DNA from: Xanthomonas populi
GTDB taxonomy: Bacteria; Pseudomonadota; Gammaproteobacteria; Xanthomonadales; Xanthomonadaceae
Assembly (NCBI RefSeq): GCF_002940065.1
Contig: NZ_MDEJ01000006.1
Location: forward strand, 1-35,020
Reading direction: 5' to 3'
Length of the DNA: 35,020 nucleotides
Shown here: piece after piece, positions 27,201 through 35,020 of the stretch
Numbering within the stretch: the stretch's first letter is position 1
How the letters are laid out: the number at the start of each line of letters is the position of its first letter
Position numbers and translations under genes: made by a program
The notes under the pieces: model-generated
Told to the model about the DNA's origin: nothing
The model's input: only the letters and a program-made list of their open reading frames with translations
The model's database searches: none

Positions 27201-30200
27201 AGACTGCTCTGCGTGGTGCTCCTGCGCGGCGACGGCAGCGTGGTCGTGCGGTGCGGCACCCTGCTCGTCCTGCTCGGTCGATACGCTATCCAGTGCGGTA
27301 GTTTCCGGCGTCCAGCCTTCGGCGGTCGATGCATGGGCCTGGTCCGCCAACGGAGCCTGCGCATGCACTGCTTCCAAAGCTCCGATGGTCTCGACAGGCT
27401 TTTCATCAGCGAACGATGTGCCGTCGACCACTTGCGCGCCGGCATCCTGCGCCGTCGCGTCGCCAGCGATGTGGCCTTGCTGATTGTGCTGATCGTGCAC
27501 TGCACCGTGCTCAGTCAGCGCCTGCTGCTCGCCATCTGCATGCTCGGCCTCTGCATGCTCCACATCTGCATACTTGGCTTCCGGCACAACAAGCGTCTGC
27601 GCAACACCCAACGCAGCTTCTGCCTCGACCAATTCGTCCACCGCAACGTGCACCTTCGCTTCCGGCACGTCGCGTGTTTCTTCATCCGACGCCGTGTCGG
27701 CAGTCTCGGAGTGCTGCAGTTCGGTCGCATCCCAGGCGTCGGCTTCGACCACCGGCGCATCGGCCGGCGTGTCGTGCGCGTCGGCGGTGTGCGATGCGGC
27801 TTCGTCTGCGTGCTCGTGCTGCGCAACATCGCCCTGCAACTCGTCAACGACCTGCTCCGACTCGGAGGCAGATGCGAACGCCTCACCGGTCGATGCATGC
27901 GCGATCTCGGCCGAATCGTCAATCTGCTGCTCTACCGATGCAACCTTCTGCTCTGCAGACGCAACATCGGCCGTCTCGTGTTCTTCGCTTGGTGCAGGCG
28001 CTTCCAAAGCAAGCGCCGAGGTGTCTTCGGCTTGCGCTTCGGCCAGCTCGGCCACCCCGATCGGCGCGGCGGTATCGGCCGGATGCGACGACAATGCGCT
28101 CGCATCCCGATACTGCGACAGGTCCTGAATGCCGGTCAGTTCGACCGCCGTGTCGTTGCTGATTGCCTCGTCGCTCGTCGCGTCGAGATCGTCCAACTCC
28201 TGCAGGAGCACCTGTGGCTGCCATTGCGCTTCCGGCAGCGTGTCCACCAGCGCGCGCAAGCGCTCGGTCAATGGCACGAACGATGGAATCAGCGGCGCAT
28301 CGGCGCGCAACGCCGTCACGGTGGTGGCGATCGCGGCGGCGGTCGCCTTGATGGCATCAATGCCGTCGGCCGATGGCGTCGCTGAGGCGGCAAGCAGACG
28401 CTTGACGTAACTTTCGGCCGGCGTCGTCACCAGGGTGATTTCGGGCACGTCGGTCATCGCGAACGCGCCACTCATCGTGTGCACGGCGCGCAGCAACTGT
28501 TCGCTGACCAACTGCGGCTGGGCCTGAGTGGCCTGCAGCCAGGCGTTGACGGTTTCCAGGTGGATCGCAACTTCTGCTTCCAGAATTTCGCGCAGCACGC
28601 TGTCGACCGACGCGGGCGTGCCGCCTGTTGCGGGCAGCACGCCTGCACTTGCTGGAATGCCTGGAATGACTGCAACATCTGCAACTCCAGACGTCGATGG
28701 CAGCGCCGGCGCAGGCACGTAATAGAGTTCTTCGCCGGCGGCAACGCGCTCGGCAACTGCCTGGATTTCAGGCAGATCTGCACTGATGCGGCCCTCATCG
28801 CGCAGCGCCGCATTGAAGTGCGGCAACACGTCGTATGCAAGCTGCACCATCGCCACGACCGCCGGGCTGGCCGGCCGCGAGTTGTCGAGCACGCGGTTGA
28901 GCATGCTCTCGATCTTCAAGCTGAACTCGCCCAGCACATGCGCACCGACCAGGCGACCGCTGCCCTTCAAGGTGTGGAAGACACGGCGGATCGGACGCAT
29001 GGTCTCGGGGCTGTTCGGTGTGGCTCGCCACACCGGCAACAGCTGCCCGAGATTGACCAGTTCTTCGTCGAATTCTTCCAGGAACACGTCACGGATATCG
29101 TCATCAATATCGCTGTCGCCGAACCCGCCGAAGATGCCGACGTCCGCAGTGGCCTGGACGGGTTCGCTCGAGGCCTGCACCGGCGCTGCTTGCGCAGTGT
29201 GGGGCTCTGCGTGGGTGTCGGCGACGGCGGGGGTGTAGATCGTGGTATTGGTCGTCGACGGTGCCTGCGGACGATTCACGTCGAACTGCGCAGCGGCAGC
29301 GTCGAGCTGGGCCAAAAACGCGGCCGAGGCGTCGTCCAGTTCGAACGCGCTGACCACGGCCTGCTGCACACGCGGCGTGCCCGGCTCTGCGGTGTCTTCC
29401 ACCAGCGGAGCCAGCGGCTCGGGCGCGGATTCGACGAACGGGTTGTCCAGTTCCTGTGGCGGCAGTGGCGGCAACGGCGGCGGCGAGAACGCATCGTCGA
29501 TTCTGATCTGCGCGCGGCGAGTGTTGGTTTTGGCCTCGGTTTTGGCTTCGGCCTCGGCCTCGGCGATGAAGTCCAATGGCACCTCGGTCTGATCCGTATC
29601 GCCAGGCAGAGCGATCTGCTCTATCTGCAGCGGCGCCTGCTCGGCCACCACAGGCGCGGCGATGTCGTCGTGCTCCAGCGCGCTCAGATCCACGGTGTAA
29701 CTGACCTGCGCAACCTCGGCCGGCACAGTGCCGTCCTGTTCGGCCGACACCGGGTCGAACGCGGGGGTGGCGATTGGCGCGGTTTGCTCGGTGGTTTCCA
29801 GCTGCCAATCGCCAGGCGCCTGCGCGCCGTCGTCGGACAGGTCCAGCGGCGCGACCGTCAACGGCACGTGCGACTGACCGGACGCGGTTTCTTCGGCGGC
29901 AACCGGGTCGAACGAGAACACCGTATCGGTGGCAGCAGCGCCGGTGTCGTGCACCACGCTGGCAGCGAACGGCGCCTCGATCACGGTTTGGTTGGCCCAT
30001 TCCAGCGACGGCGTGGGCGCAATATCGTTGGTGGCCACGACGCCCGGCGCAGCGGCAAGCGGTGCGAACGCGGCGGCAACCGGCTGCGGCTCGACCACGT
30101 TGCCCGGCTGATCGGCACCCACCGGCAATTCGGACGGCTGGCCTGACGGCAGCGGCCAATAGCGCAGCGTTTCCAGGCTGTTGCGGGTGATGTCCAGGAT

Positions 30201-31400
30201 GTCTTCGCGGCCGGGACGGCGCTCGCGCAGGGCTTCCAGGTAGTACTCCAGACTGGCCATCGCGTCGGCCAGCGTATCCAGCTGACGACCGCTGGGCACG
30301 CGCTGCTTGCCGATCAATTCCAGGTCGACGTAACGACGCACACCTTCCAGATAATCGGCCGCCTGCTGCAATTCGAGGATGCGCAAGGCACCGCCGACTT
30401 CACCCAGCAGATGCGGCACATTGCTCAGACGCGCGTGATCCCAATTGGTTTCGATGAAGGCGACGAAATGCTCGCGCGCCGCGCCGAAATTGGCGATCGC
30501 TTCCTGCGCCAGTACGTCTACGGTGCGCCGCACTTCCGCCGAGGTGGCGCTGCTGCTGCCGTCTTCGTTCTCGCCGAAGTCGGCGCCCAGACTGGCCACC
30601 TGATCGTCCAGCGAAGCATCCACATACAGCAGCGCGCCGGCGATATCCAGCAGCACGCCCTCGTCCATCTGCACCTGGCCATCGACCACGCGCGCCAGCG
30701 CATCGCGCTGCTGCACGACCACATTGCGCGCCACGCCCAGGCCCATCATGCCCAGGGTGTCGGCAACGCTGCCGAGATCCTTGACCTGGGTCTGCAGCTC
30801 GGCGATGGCGCCGCCGGTGCGCAGGTGCAGATCCAGCGCATCTTTGACGCGTAACAATTCTTCCTTGACTGCGTTGCCCACGGTGTCGAGCAACTCGCGA
30901 TTGCGCCCGCTCAGGCTGCCGCGCGCGTGATCCAGCTCCGCTTCGGTGGCGACACTGGCCTGCGGATCCAACGCAAACAGCACGCTCTCGTTGAGGCCAG
31001 GTTGACCTCGCGTGGCGCGAATTTCATTGAGCAACGGCAGCAGCACGATCGGAATATCGCGATGGCCGTTCTGCAGGCGCTCCAGATAATCGGGCAGCAG
31101 CACGGTGCCGCGCATCAGCACGGCGCAGGCTTCGTCGCGGTCGGCAACCTCGCCCACCTGCACGGCGTGGGCCAGCAACTCGAGTTCTTCGGCCACCATT
31201 GCCGGCGCGTACAACTCGACCATGCGCAGCGTGCCCTGCACTTGGTGCAGATAGCCGGCGCAGAAACGCATCCGACTGGTGTCGGACGGTTCTTCGGCAA
31301 AGTACTCGATCTCGTTGCGCGCCTGGCGCAACGTCTCGTCCAGCTCCGGCTTGACCCAGCCCAGCGCGGCGTGACTCATCGCATCGCGAAGCGCACTCAT
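24297..31400 (-). CDS. chpA: Giant CheA-type hybrid histidine kinase ChpA (PilL)
   Basis: A 2367-residue cytoplasmic kinase of the type IV pilus chemosensory system, similar in size to P. aeruginosa ChpA. Histidine phosphotransfer (Hpt) motifs lie at His52 (LHQVQGTLRM), His809 (HTLKGSGRLVG), His974 (HTMSGAF) and His1643 (HTLKGGARMAG). One further Hpt-like segment near residue 335 (LLGEVGGALRIL) lacks the histidine. A Glu/Ala/His-rich disordered linker fills about 1100-1590. The CheA dimer region and HATPase follow (HMLRNSVAHGLE, DDGAGLD, GRGVGMDVV, about 1700-2085), then a CheW-like domain (about 2090-2225) and a receiver (about 2243-2365) with Asp2293 (LLDIEMPRMDG). It should phosphorylate PilG and PilH. 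It begins 115 nt after pilJ; its stop is 7 nt before chpB. Confidence 0.96.
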   Translation of the reverse strand: MSALRDAMSHAALGWVKPELDETLRQARNEIEYFAEEPSDTSRMRFCAGYLHQVQGTLRMVELYAPAMVAEELELLAHAVQVGEVADRDEACAVLMRGTVLLPDYLERLQNGHRDIPIVLLPLLNEIRATRGQPGLNESVLFALDPQASVATEAELDHARGSLSGRNRELLDTVGNAVKEELLRVKDALDLHLRTGGAIAELQTQVKDLGSVADTLGMMGLGVARNVVVQQRDALARVVDGQVQMDEGVLLDIAGALLYVDASLDDQVASLGADFGENEDGSSSATSAEVRRTVDVLAQEAIANFGAAREHFVAFIETNWDHARLSNVPHLLGEVGGALRILELQQAADYLEGVRRYVDLELIGKQRVPSGRQLDTLADAMASLEYYLEALRERRPGREDILDITRNSLETLRYWPLPSGQPSELPVGADQPGNVVEPQPVAAAFAPLAAAPGVVATNDIAPTPSLEWANQTVIEAPFAASVVHDTGAAATDTVFSFDPVAAEETASGQSHVPLTVAPLDLSDDGAQAPGDWQLETTEQTAPIATPAFDPVSAEQDGTVPAEVAQVSYTVDLSALEHDDIAAPVVAEQAPLQIEQIALPGDTDQTEVPLDFIAEAEAEAKTEAKTNTRRAQIRIDDAFSPPPLPPLPPQELDNPFVESAPEPLAPLVEDTAEPGTPRVQQAVVSAFELDDASAAFLAQLDAAAAQFDVNRPQAPSTTNTTIYTPAVADTHAEPHTAQAAPVQASSEPVQATADVGIFGGFGDSDIDDDIRDVFLEEFDEELVNLGQLLPVWRATPNSPETMRPIRRVFHTLKGSGRLVGAHVLGEFSLKIESMLNRVLDNSRPASPAVVAMVQLAYDVLPHFNAALRDEGRISADLPEIQAVAERVAAGEELYYVPAPALPSTSGVADVAVIPGIPASAGVLPATGGTPASVDSVLREILEAEVAIHLETVNAWLQATQAQPQLVSEQLLRAVHTMSGAFAMTDVPEITLVTTPAESYVKRLLAASATPSADGIDAIKATAAAIATTVTALRADAPLIPSFVPLTERLRALVDTLPEAQWQPQVLLQELDDLDATSDEAISNDTAVELTGIQDLSQYRDASALSSHPADTAAPIGVAELAEAQAEDTSALALEAPAPSEEHETADVASAEQKVASVEQQIDDSAEIAHASTGEAFASASESEQVVDELQGDVAQHEHADEAASHTADAHDTPADAPVVEADAWDATELQHSETADTASDEETRDVPEAKVHVAVDELVEAEAALGVAQTLVVPEAKYADVEHAEAEHADGEQQALTEHGAVHDQHNQQGHIAGDATAQDAGAQVVDGTSFADEKPVETIGALEAVHAQAPLADQAHASTAEGWTPETTALDSVSTEQDEQGAAPHDHAAVAAQEHHAEQSADELAQQSDAALPHDSNEQAQSDAQAHEHAAEAEYAVELEQTAQAQQTAEPEQTAEIEHTTEALPEHSVESLQAFEMAKVADQVEETGDPQSEIARELHADAVADADADGNTYANASAQHSDEHTTLDAAAVTDHVEPADHVEPIEPAEHVEHIEPASEQEDAAATAFSAPVEEATPADTTANDAGAAFDIGPLNFDQLDGELVDIFVEEGRDLLDHCDGLIARMREVPEDRDVLNGLQRDLHTLKGGARMAGINAIGDLGHAIESLLEAVAANRTDIDRDDVRLFERGFDRLHQLLTRTGMHRAVAMPADLVEAFETRTRGRNAAPPSDADVRAIAKASVEPAPLSAPVPVEGQSEGDLLPRVQQEQVRVRADLLDRLVNHAGEVAIYRSRLEQQLGAFRGAMGELDRTNTRLRDQLRRLDLETEAQIVARYQREQDQGDRTFDPLELDRFSTLQQLSRALNESAADLGGLQGVLDDLSRQYDGLLQQQSRVISELQDGLMRARMVPFDGLVPRLRRVVRQAASDTGKQVHLLLEGTHGELDRNVLDRMVAPLEHMLRNSVAHGLETPDQRRDAGKPEEGSIAIRLRREGSEIVLDVADDGAGLDREAIRRRGEQRGLIEPGQELSDAELDGLIFASGFSTSEQVSQLAGRGVGMDVVRNEVRQLGGSVDIHSVRGRGVTFTLRLPQTLAVTQAVFVRIGDTTFAVPVGSVSGIGRISRTRYESGEGGYHYAGEAYVLHDLGALVGQVAARADGQAQVPLLLVRAGDLRAAVAIDQVLGNREIVVKPVGLQIASVPGIYGATITGDGRVVVILDVAPLVRRYLSQPARRALETPAEAQRQVPLVMVVDDSLTMRKVTSRVLERHNLDVTTARDGVEALELLEERVPDLMLLDIEMPRMDGYELATAMRADSRFKAVPIVMITSRSGEKHRQRAFEIGVQRYLGKPYQELDLMRNVYDLLGIARVRE

Positions 31401-31515
31401 TGCGGCCCCCTGCCTACGACCGACGCACCGCTCACGCGGCCACCGGTCTGTTCCTGCATCGACGTAACGCGACTACGCGCCATCTGCTGTGATCCCTTCC
31501 CGTTCCGCGCCGTGG

Positions 31516-33554
31516 TCACGCCGGCAGCTTGAAGTCGGCGACCGAACGGCGCAGATCGGCGGCGAGCTCGGCCAGGTTGCCGATCGATTCGGCCGTTTTC
31601 TCCGCGCCCTGCGATGTCTGGCTGGTGATCTGACGAATCACGCCCATGGTCTGTGTGATATCCGTCGCTGCCGCCGACTGCTGATGCGCGGCGATGGAGA
31701 TGTTCTTGATCAAATTATTCAGTGCGTTGGACACGCGCTCGATTTCGGTCAGCGCGGTACCGGCGTCTTCGGCCAGGCGTGCACCGGACACCACTTCGGA
31801 GGTGGTCTGCTCCATCGAGCTAACCGCTTCGTTGGTATCGGCCTGAATGGTCTGCACCAGGACTTCGATCCGCCGGGTCGCACTGGAGGTGCGTTCTGCC
31901 AGGCGCTGCACTTCGTCGGCCACCACGGCGAAACCGCGACCGGCCTCGCCCGCCGAGGCGGCCTGCACCGCGGCGTTGAGCGCGAGGATGTTGGTCTGCT
32001 CGGAAATGTCGTTGATCAGTTCCACGATCGAGCCGATCTCCTGCGAGGATTCGCCCAGCCGCTTGATGCGCTTGGAGGTTTCCTGGATCTGGTCGCGAAT
32101 CTGGTCCATGCCCTGAATCGTCTCGCGCACCACGCCGGCACCTTCGGCGGCGATGACCACCGAGCGCTGCGCCACTTCGGCCGACTCGGTGGAATTGCGC
32201 GAGACCTGTTCGATGCTGGCGGCGATTTCGCTGATGCGCTCGGAGGCGGTGGTGATTTGGTTGGCCTGCTGGCCGGCCGCTTCGGCCAGCTGCATTGCGG
32301 TTGCCTGGGTTTCCTGGGTCGACACCGCAACTTTCGCCGAGGTGTCGTTGATCGTGGTCACCAGGTGGCGCAGTTCGTCCACGGCATAGTTGATGGCGTC
32401 CGCGATCGCGCCGGTCATGTCCTCGGTCACCGAGGCCTTGACGGTCAGGTCGCCCTCGCCGAGCGAGCTGATTTCATCCAGCAACCGCATGATCGCCTGC
32501 TGGTTGCGGCTGTTGAATTCCACCTGCGCCTGGTAGCGCACGTCCTGTTCGCGCGAACGCACCCGCACCGAGCTCCAGACGAAACCAATAATCGCCAGCA
32601 GCGCCACCAGGCCGGACACCACGCCCAGCCAGAAATTCGGGAACAGGCGCGTGTCGCGCACCGAACCGAAGGCCGAAAATGCATCGAACAGCTTTTTGCT
32701 GTCGTCGAGCATCTTGTTCGAACCGACGGTCAGCGCGGCAGCGGAGGACTGCGCGGCGAACAGATTGCGCGAGGTGGCGAGGATGGCGTCGATGTCCTTC
32801 TTCATCGTCGTCCACTGCGCCTGCGACTGCTCCAGCGCCGACAACGCAGACGGGTTGCGCACTGCGGCGATCCCCAATTCGTCGTTGCCGGTGCGCAGGC
32901 CTTCCAGCATCCGCGTGAACACCACCGAGTCGCGGGCCAGCGCATCGCCGGAGGCGGCGGCATTGGCGCGCCACCGGCGCGCATTTCAGTGACCCGGCGC
33001 GCCATGGTGCCGGCAACCACCACCTGTTGTAGCGTGTTGTAGATCTGCGAGGCCTGCGCGCCGCTGACCGTCATCGCGCGAACCACTTCATTCAACTGCG
33101 CCTGCAACTGCGGCACGCTGCCGGAGAAGCGTTCGGCGTTGCCGGCCAGGCCAAGCACCGCTGGTTCGCTGGCGATGACCTGATCGGCGTTCTTGCTGAG
33201 CGGCACCCAGGTCGCCTTGAGCTGCGCCATCGCACTGGCCACCGAGCCTTCCTGGCCGTAGCGGCCATCCAGTTCGCTGACCGTGCTGTCGATGCGGCTC
33301 TTGGTCTCCTTGAACGTCGCAAACGCCTTGGCGTCACCGGAGACCGCTTCGCGGCCCTGGTTGGCCAGCTGCTGCGACAGCACCTGCAGATCGGCCGCGC
33401 CGGTGCCGGCGCCTGCAAGGCGACTGCCCTGCCAGGTGGCGACGCCGGTATTTGCGCCGAACACGATCATCGACAACACCAGCAAGCCAAGCCAGAAGCT
33501 AGTGCTGACGCTGCCGAGCTTGTTGGTCTTGCGGGTGTCCGGAGCGGTACTCAT
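31516..33554 (-). pseudogene. pilJ: Type IV pilus methyl-accepting chemotaxis receptor PilJ, frameshifted
   Basis: The N-terminal frame (ATG at 33,554) holds a membrane helix at about residues 20-41 and the periplasmic PilJ domain up to TMARRVTEMRAGGA. The rest continues in another frame from about 32,960: a second membrane helix (LGVVSGLVALLAIIGFVW), a HAMP-like part and the signalling hairpin with AGEAGRGFAVVADEVQRLAERTS. The break is at 32,965-32,972, where GGCGCGCC stands where GGCGCC is expected, a 2-nt gain of GC. Corrected, the protein has 678 residues, the usual PilJ length. The truncated product would keep one helix and part of the sensor only. No C-terminal methylation pentapeptide is seen. 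GC-repeat slippage in the cell or a sequencing error are both possible. Confidence 0.88.
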
Positions 33555-33593
33555 GGTTCGACCTCGATCTGTATGACGTGGCGGGGTCGCGGC

Positions 33594-34127
33594 TTAGGCC
33601 GCAGCCTGCCGGAATTCAGGAGTGCGCGACAACAACGCCAGGGAGAACACACCCCAGTCCTGCGTCTCGTTGCGAAAGGCACGGTCGATGAAGTGGGCGT
33701 AGCGGCCTTGCGCCAGTTCGCCGGGTTCGACCGCCTGGACCTGCTCGAAGCTGCGCTGGCCGTACAACTCATCAATGGTCAGTGCGACGTCACCGCCGCT
33801 CTGGCGCATAATCAGCACACGCTGGCCTTCCTGCAGCACCGTACGCCGGCCCTCCAGGAACTGCTTCAGGTCGATCACCGGGAATAAATTGCCGCGCAGG
33901 TTGCCCACGCCCAGCAGCCAGGGCTGTGCGCCCGGCACCGGGGTGACCGGCGGCATCGGCACGATTTCCGCCACTTCGCGGAAATCAGAGACCAATCGCC
34001 GGGTACCGACGCGATAACCGACGCCACGCCAGATATCGGCCGAGAACTGGCGTTCCGGCAGCGCCGCGGCGTGCGCAAGACTACGACGCTCGTAGTCTTC
34101 AAGAATGTCGAATGGAGAACGCATCAA
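33594..34127 (-). CDS. pilI: CheW-like adaptor PilI
   Basis: A 177-residue CheW-domain protein. After an N-terminal helix (FDILEDYERRSLAHAAALPE) come WRGVGYRVGTRRLVSDFREVAEIVP, LLGVGNLRGNLFPVIDLKQFLEG and RVLIMRQSGGDVALTIDELYGQRSF, matching CheW adaptors. PilI couples the PilJ receptor to the ChpA kinase at the cell poles. The start ATG overlaps the stop of pilH by 4 nt, so the two are translationally coupled. It precedes pilJ by 39 nt. Of the two adaptors in the cluster, this is the one next to the receptor gene. Confidence 0.93.
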   Translation of the reverse strand: MMRSPFDILEDYERRSLAHAAALPERQFSADIWRGVGYRVGTRRLVSDFREVAEIVPMPPVTPVPGAQPWLLGVGNLRGNLFPVIDLKQFLEGRRTVLQEGQRVLIMRQSGGDVALTIDELYGQRSFEQVQAVEPGELAQGRYAHFIDRAFRNETQDWGVFSLALLSRTPEFRQAAA

Positions 34128-34486
34128 CGCACCAGTTGTTTGATACGGGCGATCAGATCGTCTTCGCGCGGCGGCTTGACGATGTAGTCGCTGGCACCTT
34201 GTCGCAAACCCCAGGCCTTGTCGGTTTCCATGCCCTTGGTGCTGACCAGCAGCACAGGGATGTCCCTGGTGGCCTGGTCGCGTGCGAGTGCACGCGTTGC
34301 CTGGAAGCCGCTCATGCCGGGCAACACCACATCCATCAACACAAGATCGGGCGCCTGGCTGCGAATAAGCTCAAGTCCCTCTTCGGCGTTGTCGGTGGTC
34401 ACGACCGTATGGCCTGCTTTTTCCAGCCATTGACTGAAGACTGCCCGGTCGGTGCGCGAGTCCTCGATCAATATAATTCGAGCCAT
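34124..34486 (-). CDS. pilH: Response regulator PilH (CheY-like)
   Basis: A 120-residue single-domain receiver. The acidic pair is Glu8-Asp9, the phospho-accepting residue is Asp52 (LVLMDVVLPGMSG), and the conserved lysine is Lys104 (YIVKPP). PilH receives phosphate from ChpA; in P. aeruginosa it opposes PilG and limits pilus extension or cAMP signalling. It lies 17 nt after pilG and overlaps pilI. Confidence 0.93.
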   Translation of the reverse strand: MARIILIEDSRTDRAVFSQWLEKAGHTVVTTDNAEEGLELIRSQAPDLVLMDVVLPGMSGFQATRALARDQATRDIPVLLVSTKGMETDKAWGLRQGASDYIVKPPREDDLIARIKQLVR

Positions 34487-34503
34487 GTTGCCTTTCCCCG
34501 TGG

Positions 34504-34905
34504 TCAGGCGTGGACGTACGTGCGAATCGCGCTCAGTAGTTCTTCACGAGTGAAGGGCTTGGTCAGATAGTGCTCGGATCCGACGATGCGGCCGCGTGCC
34601 TTGTCGAACAGGCCATCTTTGGACGACAACATGATCACCGGCGTCGATTTGAAGAGCTGATTGCCCTTGATCAACGCGCACGTCTGGTACCCATCCAGGC
34701 GCGGCATCATGATGTCGACAAAAATGATCTGAGGTTGCTGGTCCGCAATTTTGGCCAGTGCCTCGAAACCATCCATTGCTGTCACCACTTCACACCCTTC
34801 TCGCTTGAGCAGCGTTTCGGCGGTGCGGCGAATCGTCTTCGAATCGTCGATGACCATCACCTTCAGTCCTGCGAGTTCCCCACCCGCAGCAATGTGTTCA
34901 CTCAT
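34504..34905 (-). CDS. pilG: Response regulator PilG (CheY-like)
   Basis: A 133-residue receiver protein. The start at 34,905 is chosen over an in-frame ATG at 34,983 because GGGGA (34,913-34,917) lies at a good distance and because PilG proteins start shortly before the first strand. Asp20-Asp21, phospho-acceptor Asp64 (IIFVDIMMPRLDG) and Lys116 (YLTKPF) are all present. PilG is the main output regulator that promotes type IV pilus extension and twitching. It is the first gene of the Pil-Chp operon. Confidence 0.94.
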   Translation of the reverse strand: MSEHIAAGGELAGLKVMVIDDSKTIRRTAETLLKREGCEVVTAMDGFEALAKIADQQPQIIFVDIMMPRLDGYQTCALIKGNQLFKSTPVIMLSSKDGLFDKARGRIVGSEHYLTKPFTREELLSAIRTYVHA

Positions 34906-34962
34906 GCAAATATCCCCGGACGTGCAACGCCTCTTACTATCCGCCGTCGCTACTAAACTGCA

Positions 34963-34993
34963 TGTATATCCCAAGACCCGCATTGACTGTCAA
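34963..34993 (-). promoter_or_regulatory. Possible sigma-70 promoter of the pil-chp operon
   Basis: On the minus strand TTGACA (34,993-34,988) is followed after 19 nt by TATACA (34,968-34,963), 57 nt before the pilG start. The -35 box is perfect; the spacer is longer than ideal. Confidence 0.45.
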
Positions 34994-35020
34994 GGGCGCA
35001 TTGCCGCCCCCCCCCCCCCC

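Noticed and set aside
27213-28385. Long open frame (390 codons) opposite the ChpA linker
   Set aside because: It mirrors the biased codon pattern of the Glu/Ala/His-rich linker (Cys/Arg/Leu-rich translation) and has no recognisable domain.
35007-35020. Run of 14 C at the window end
   Set aside because: Most likely a contig end or assembly artefact in a homopolymer; no function is proposed.

Overview
The window looks like a Xanthomonas chromosome segment: GC-rich, with the Xanthomonadaceae gene orders metX-metB-hom behind an S-box (SAM-I) riboswitch and a pilG-pilH-pilI-pilJ-chpA-chpB-chpC type IV pilus chemosensory cluster. The genus is inferred from gene content and order; the species cannot be fixed from the sequence alone. 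The window ends in a run of 14 C at 34,981-35,020, which looks like a contig end.

Layout. 1-3144 (minus): a large membrane sensor histidine kinase with a two-component-propeller sensor region, cut by the window edge. 3240-5049 (plus): a yceI / cytochrome b561 / yceI operon. 5229-5462 (minus): a small glutaredoxin-like protein. 5548-6923 (plus): L-serine dehydratase broken by a frameshift. 7122-8117 (plus): exported alpha/beta hydrolase. 8318-11838 (minus): SAM-I riboswitch, metX-like acyltransferase, cystathionine gamma-synthase and homoserine dehydrogenase, all translationally coupled by overlapping stop/start codons. 11,928-12,881 (plus): M23 peptidase interrupted by an in-frame TGA. 13,018-17,356 (plus): prfC, a hemolysin III family protein and an AsmA-family protein. 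17,357-21,850: an insertion-sequence-rich stretch with two IS110 remnants, an IS5-family remnant, a REP-like repeat and a 142-bp palindromic MITE, surrounding an intact asparaginase-cutC pair on the minus strand. 21,905-34,905 (minus): a GNAT acetyltransferase after the complete Pil-Chp cluster.

How the genes work together. The Pil-Chp proteins form one signalling array: PilJ (receptor), PilI and ChpC (CheW-type adaptors), the giant CheA-like ChpA, PilG and PilH (CheY-like outputs) and ChpB (CheB-like). Two things stand out. PilJ carries a 2-nt frameshift, and ChpB has lost all three residues expected of the CheB esterase triad while no pilK methyltransferase lies in the cluster. The methionine genes form a SAM-repressed unit from homoserine to cystathionine.

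A general theme is decay. Three ordinary genes (sdaA, the M23 peptidase, pilJ) each carry a single inactivating lesion, and all transposase genes are broken. Either the strain is losing genes or part of this is sequence error; the 7-nt deletion in sdaA is the lesion least like a sequencing error.
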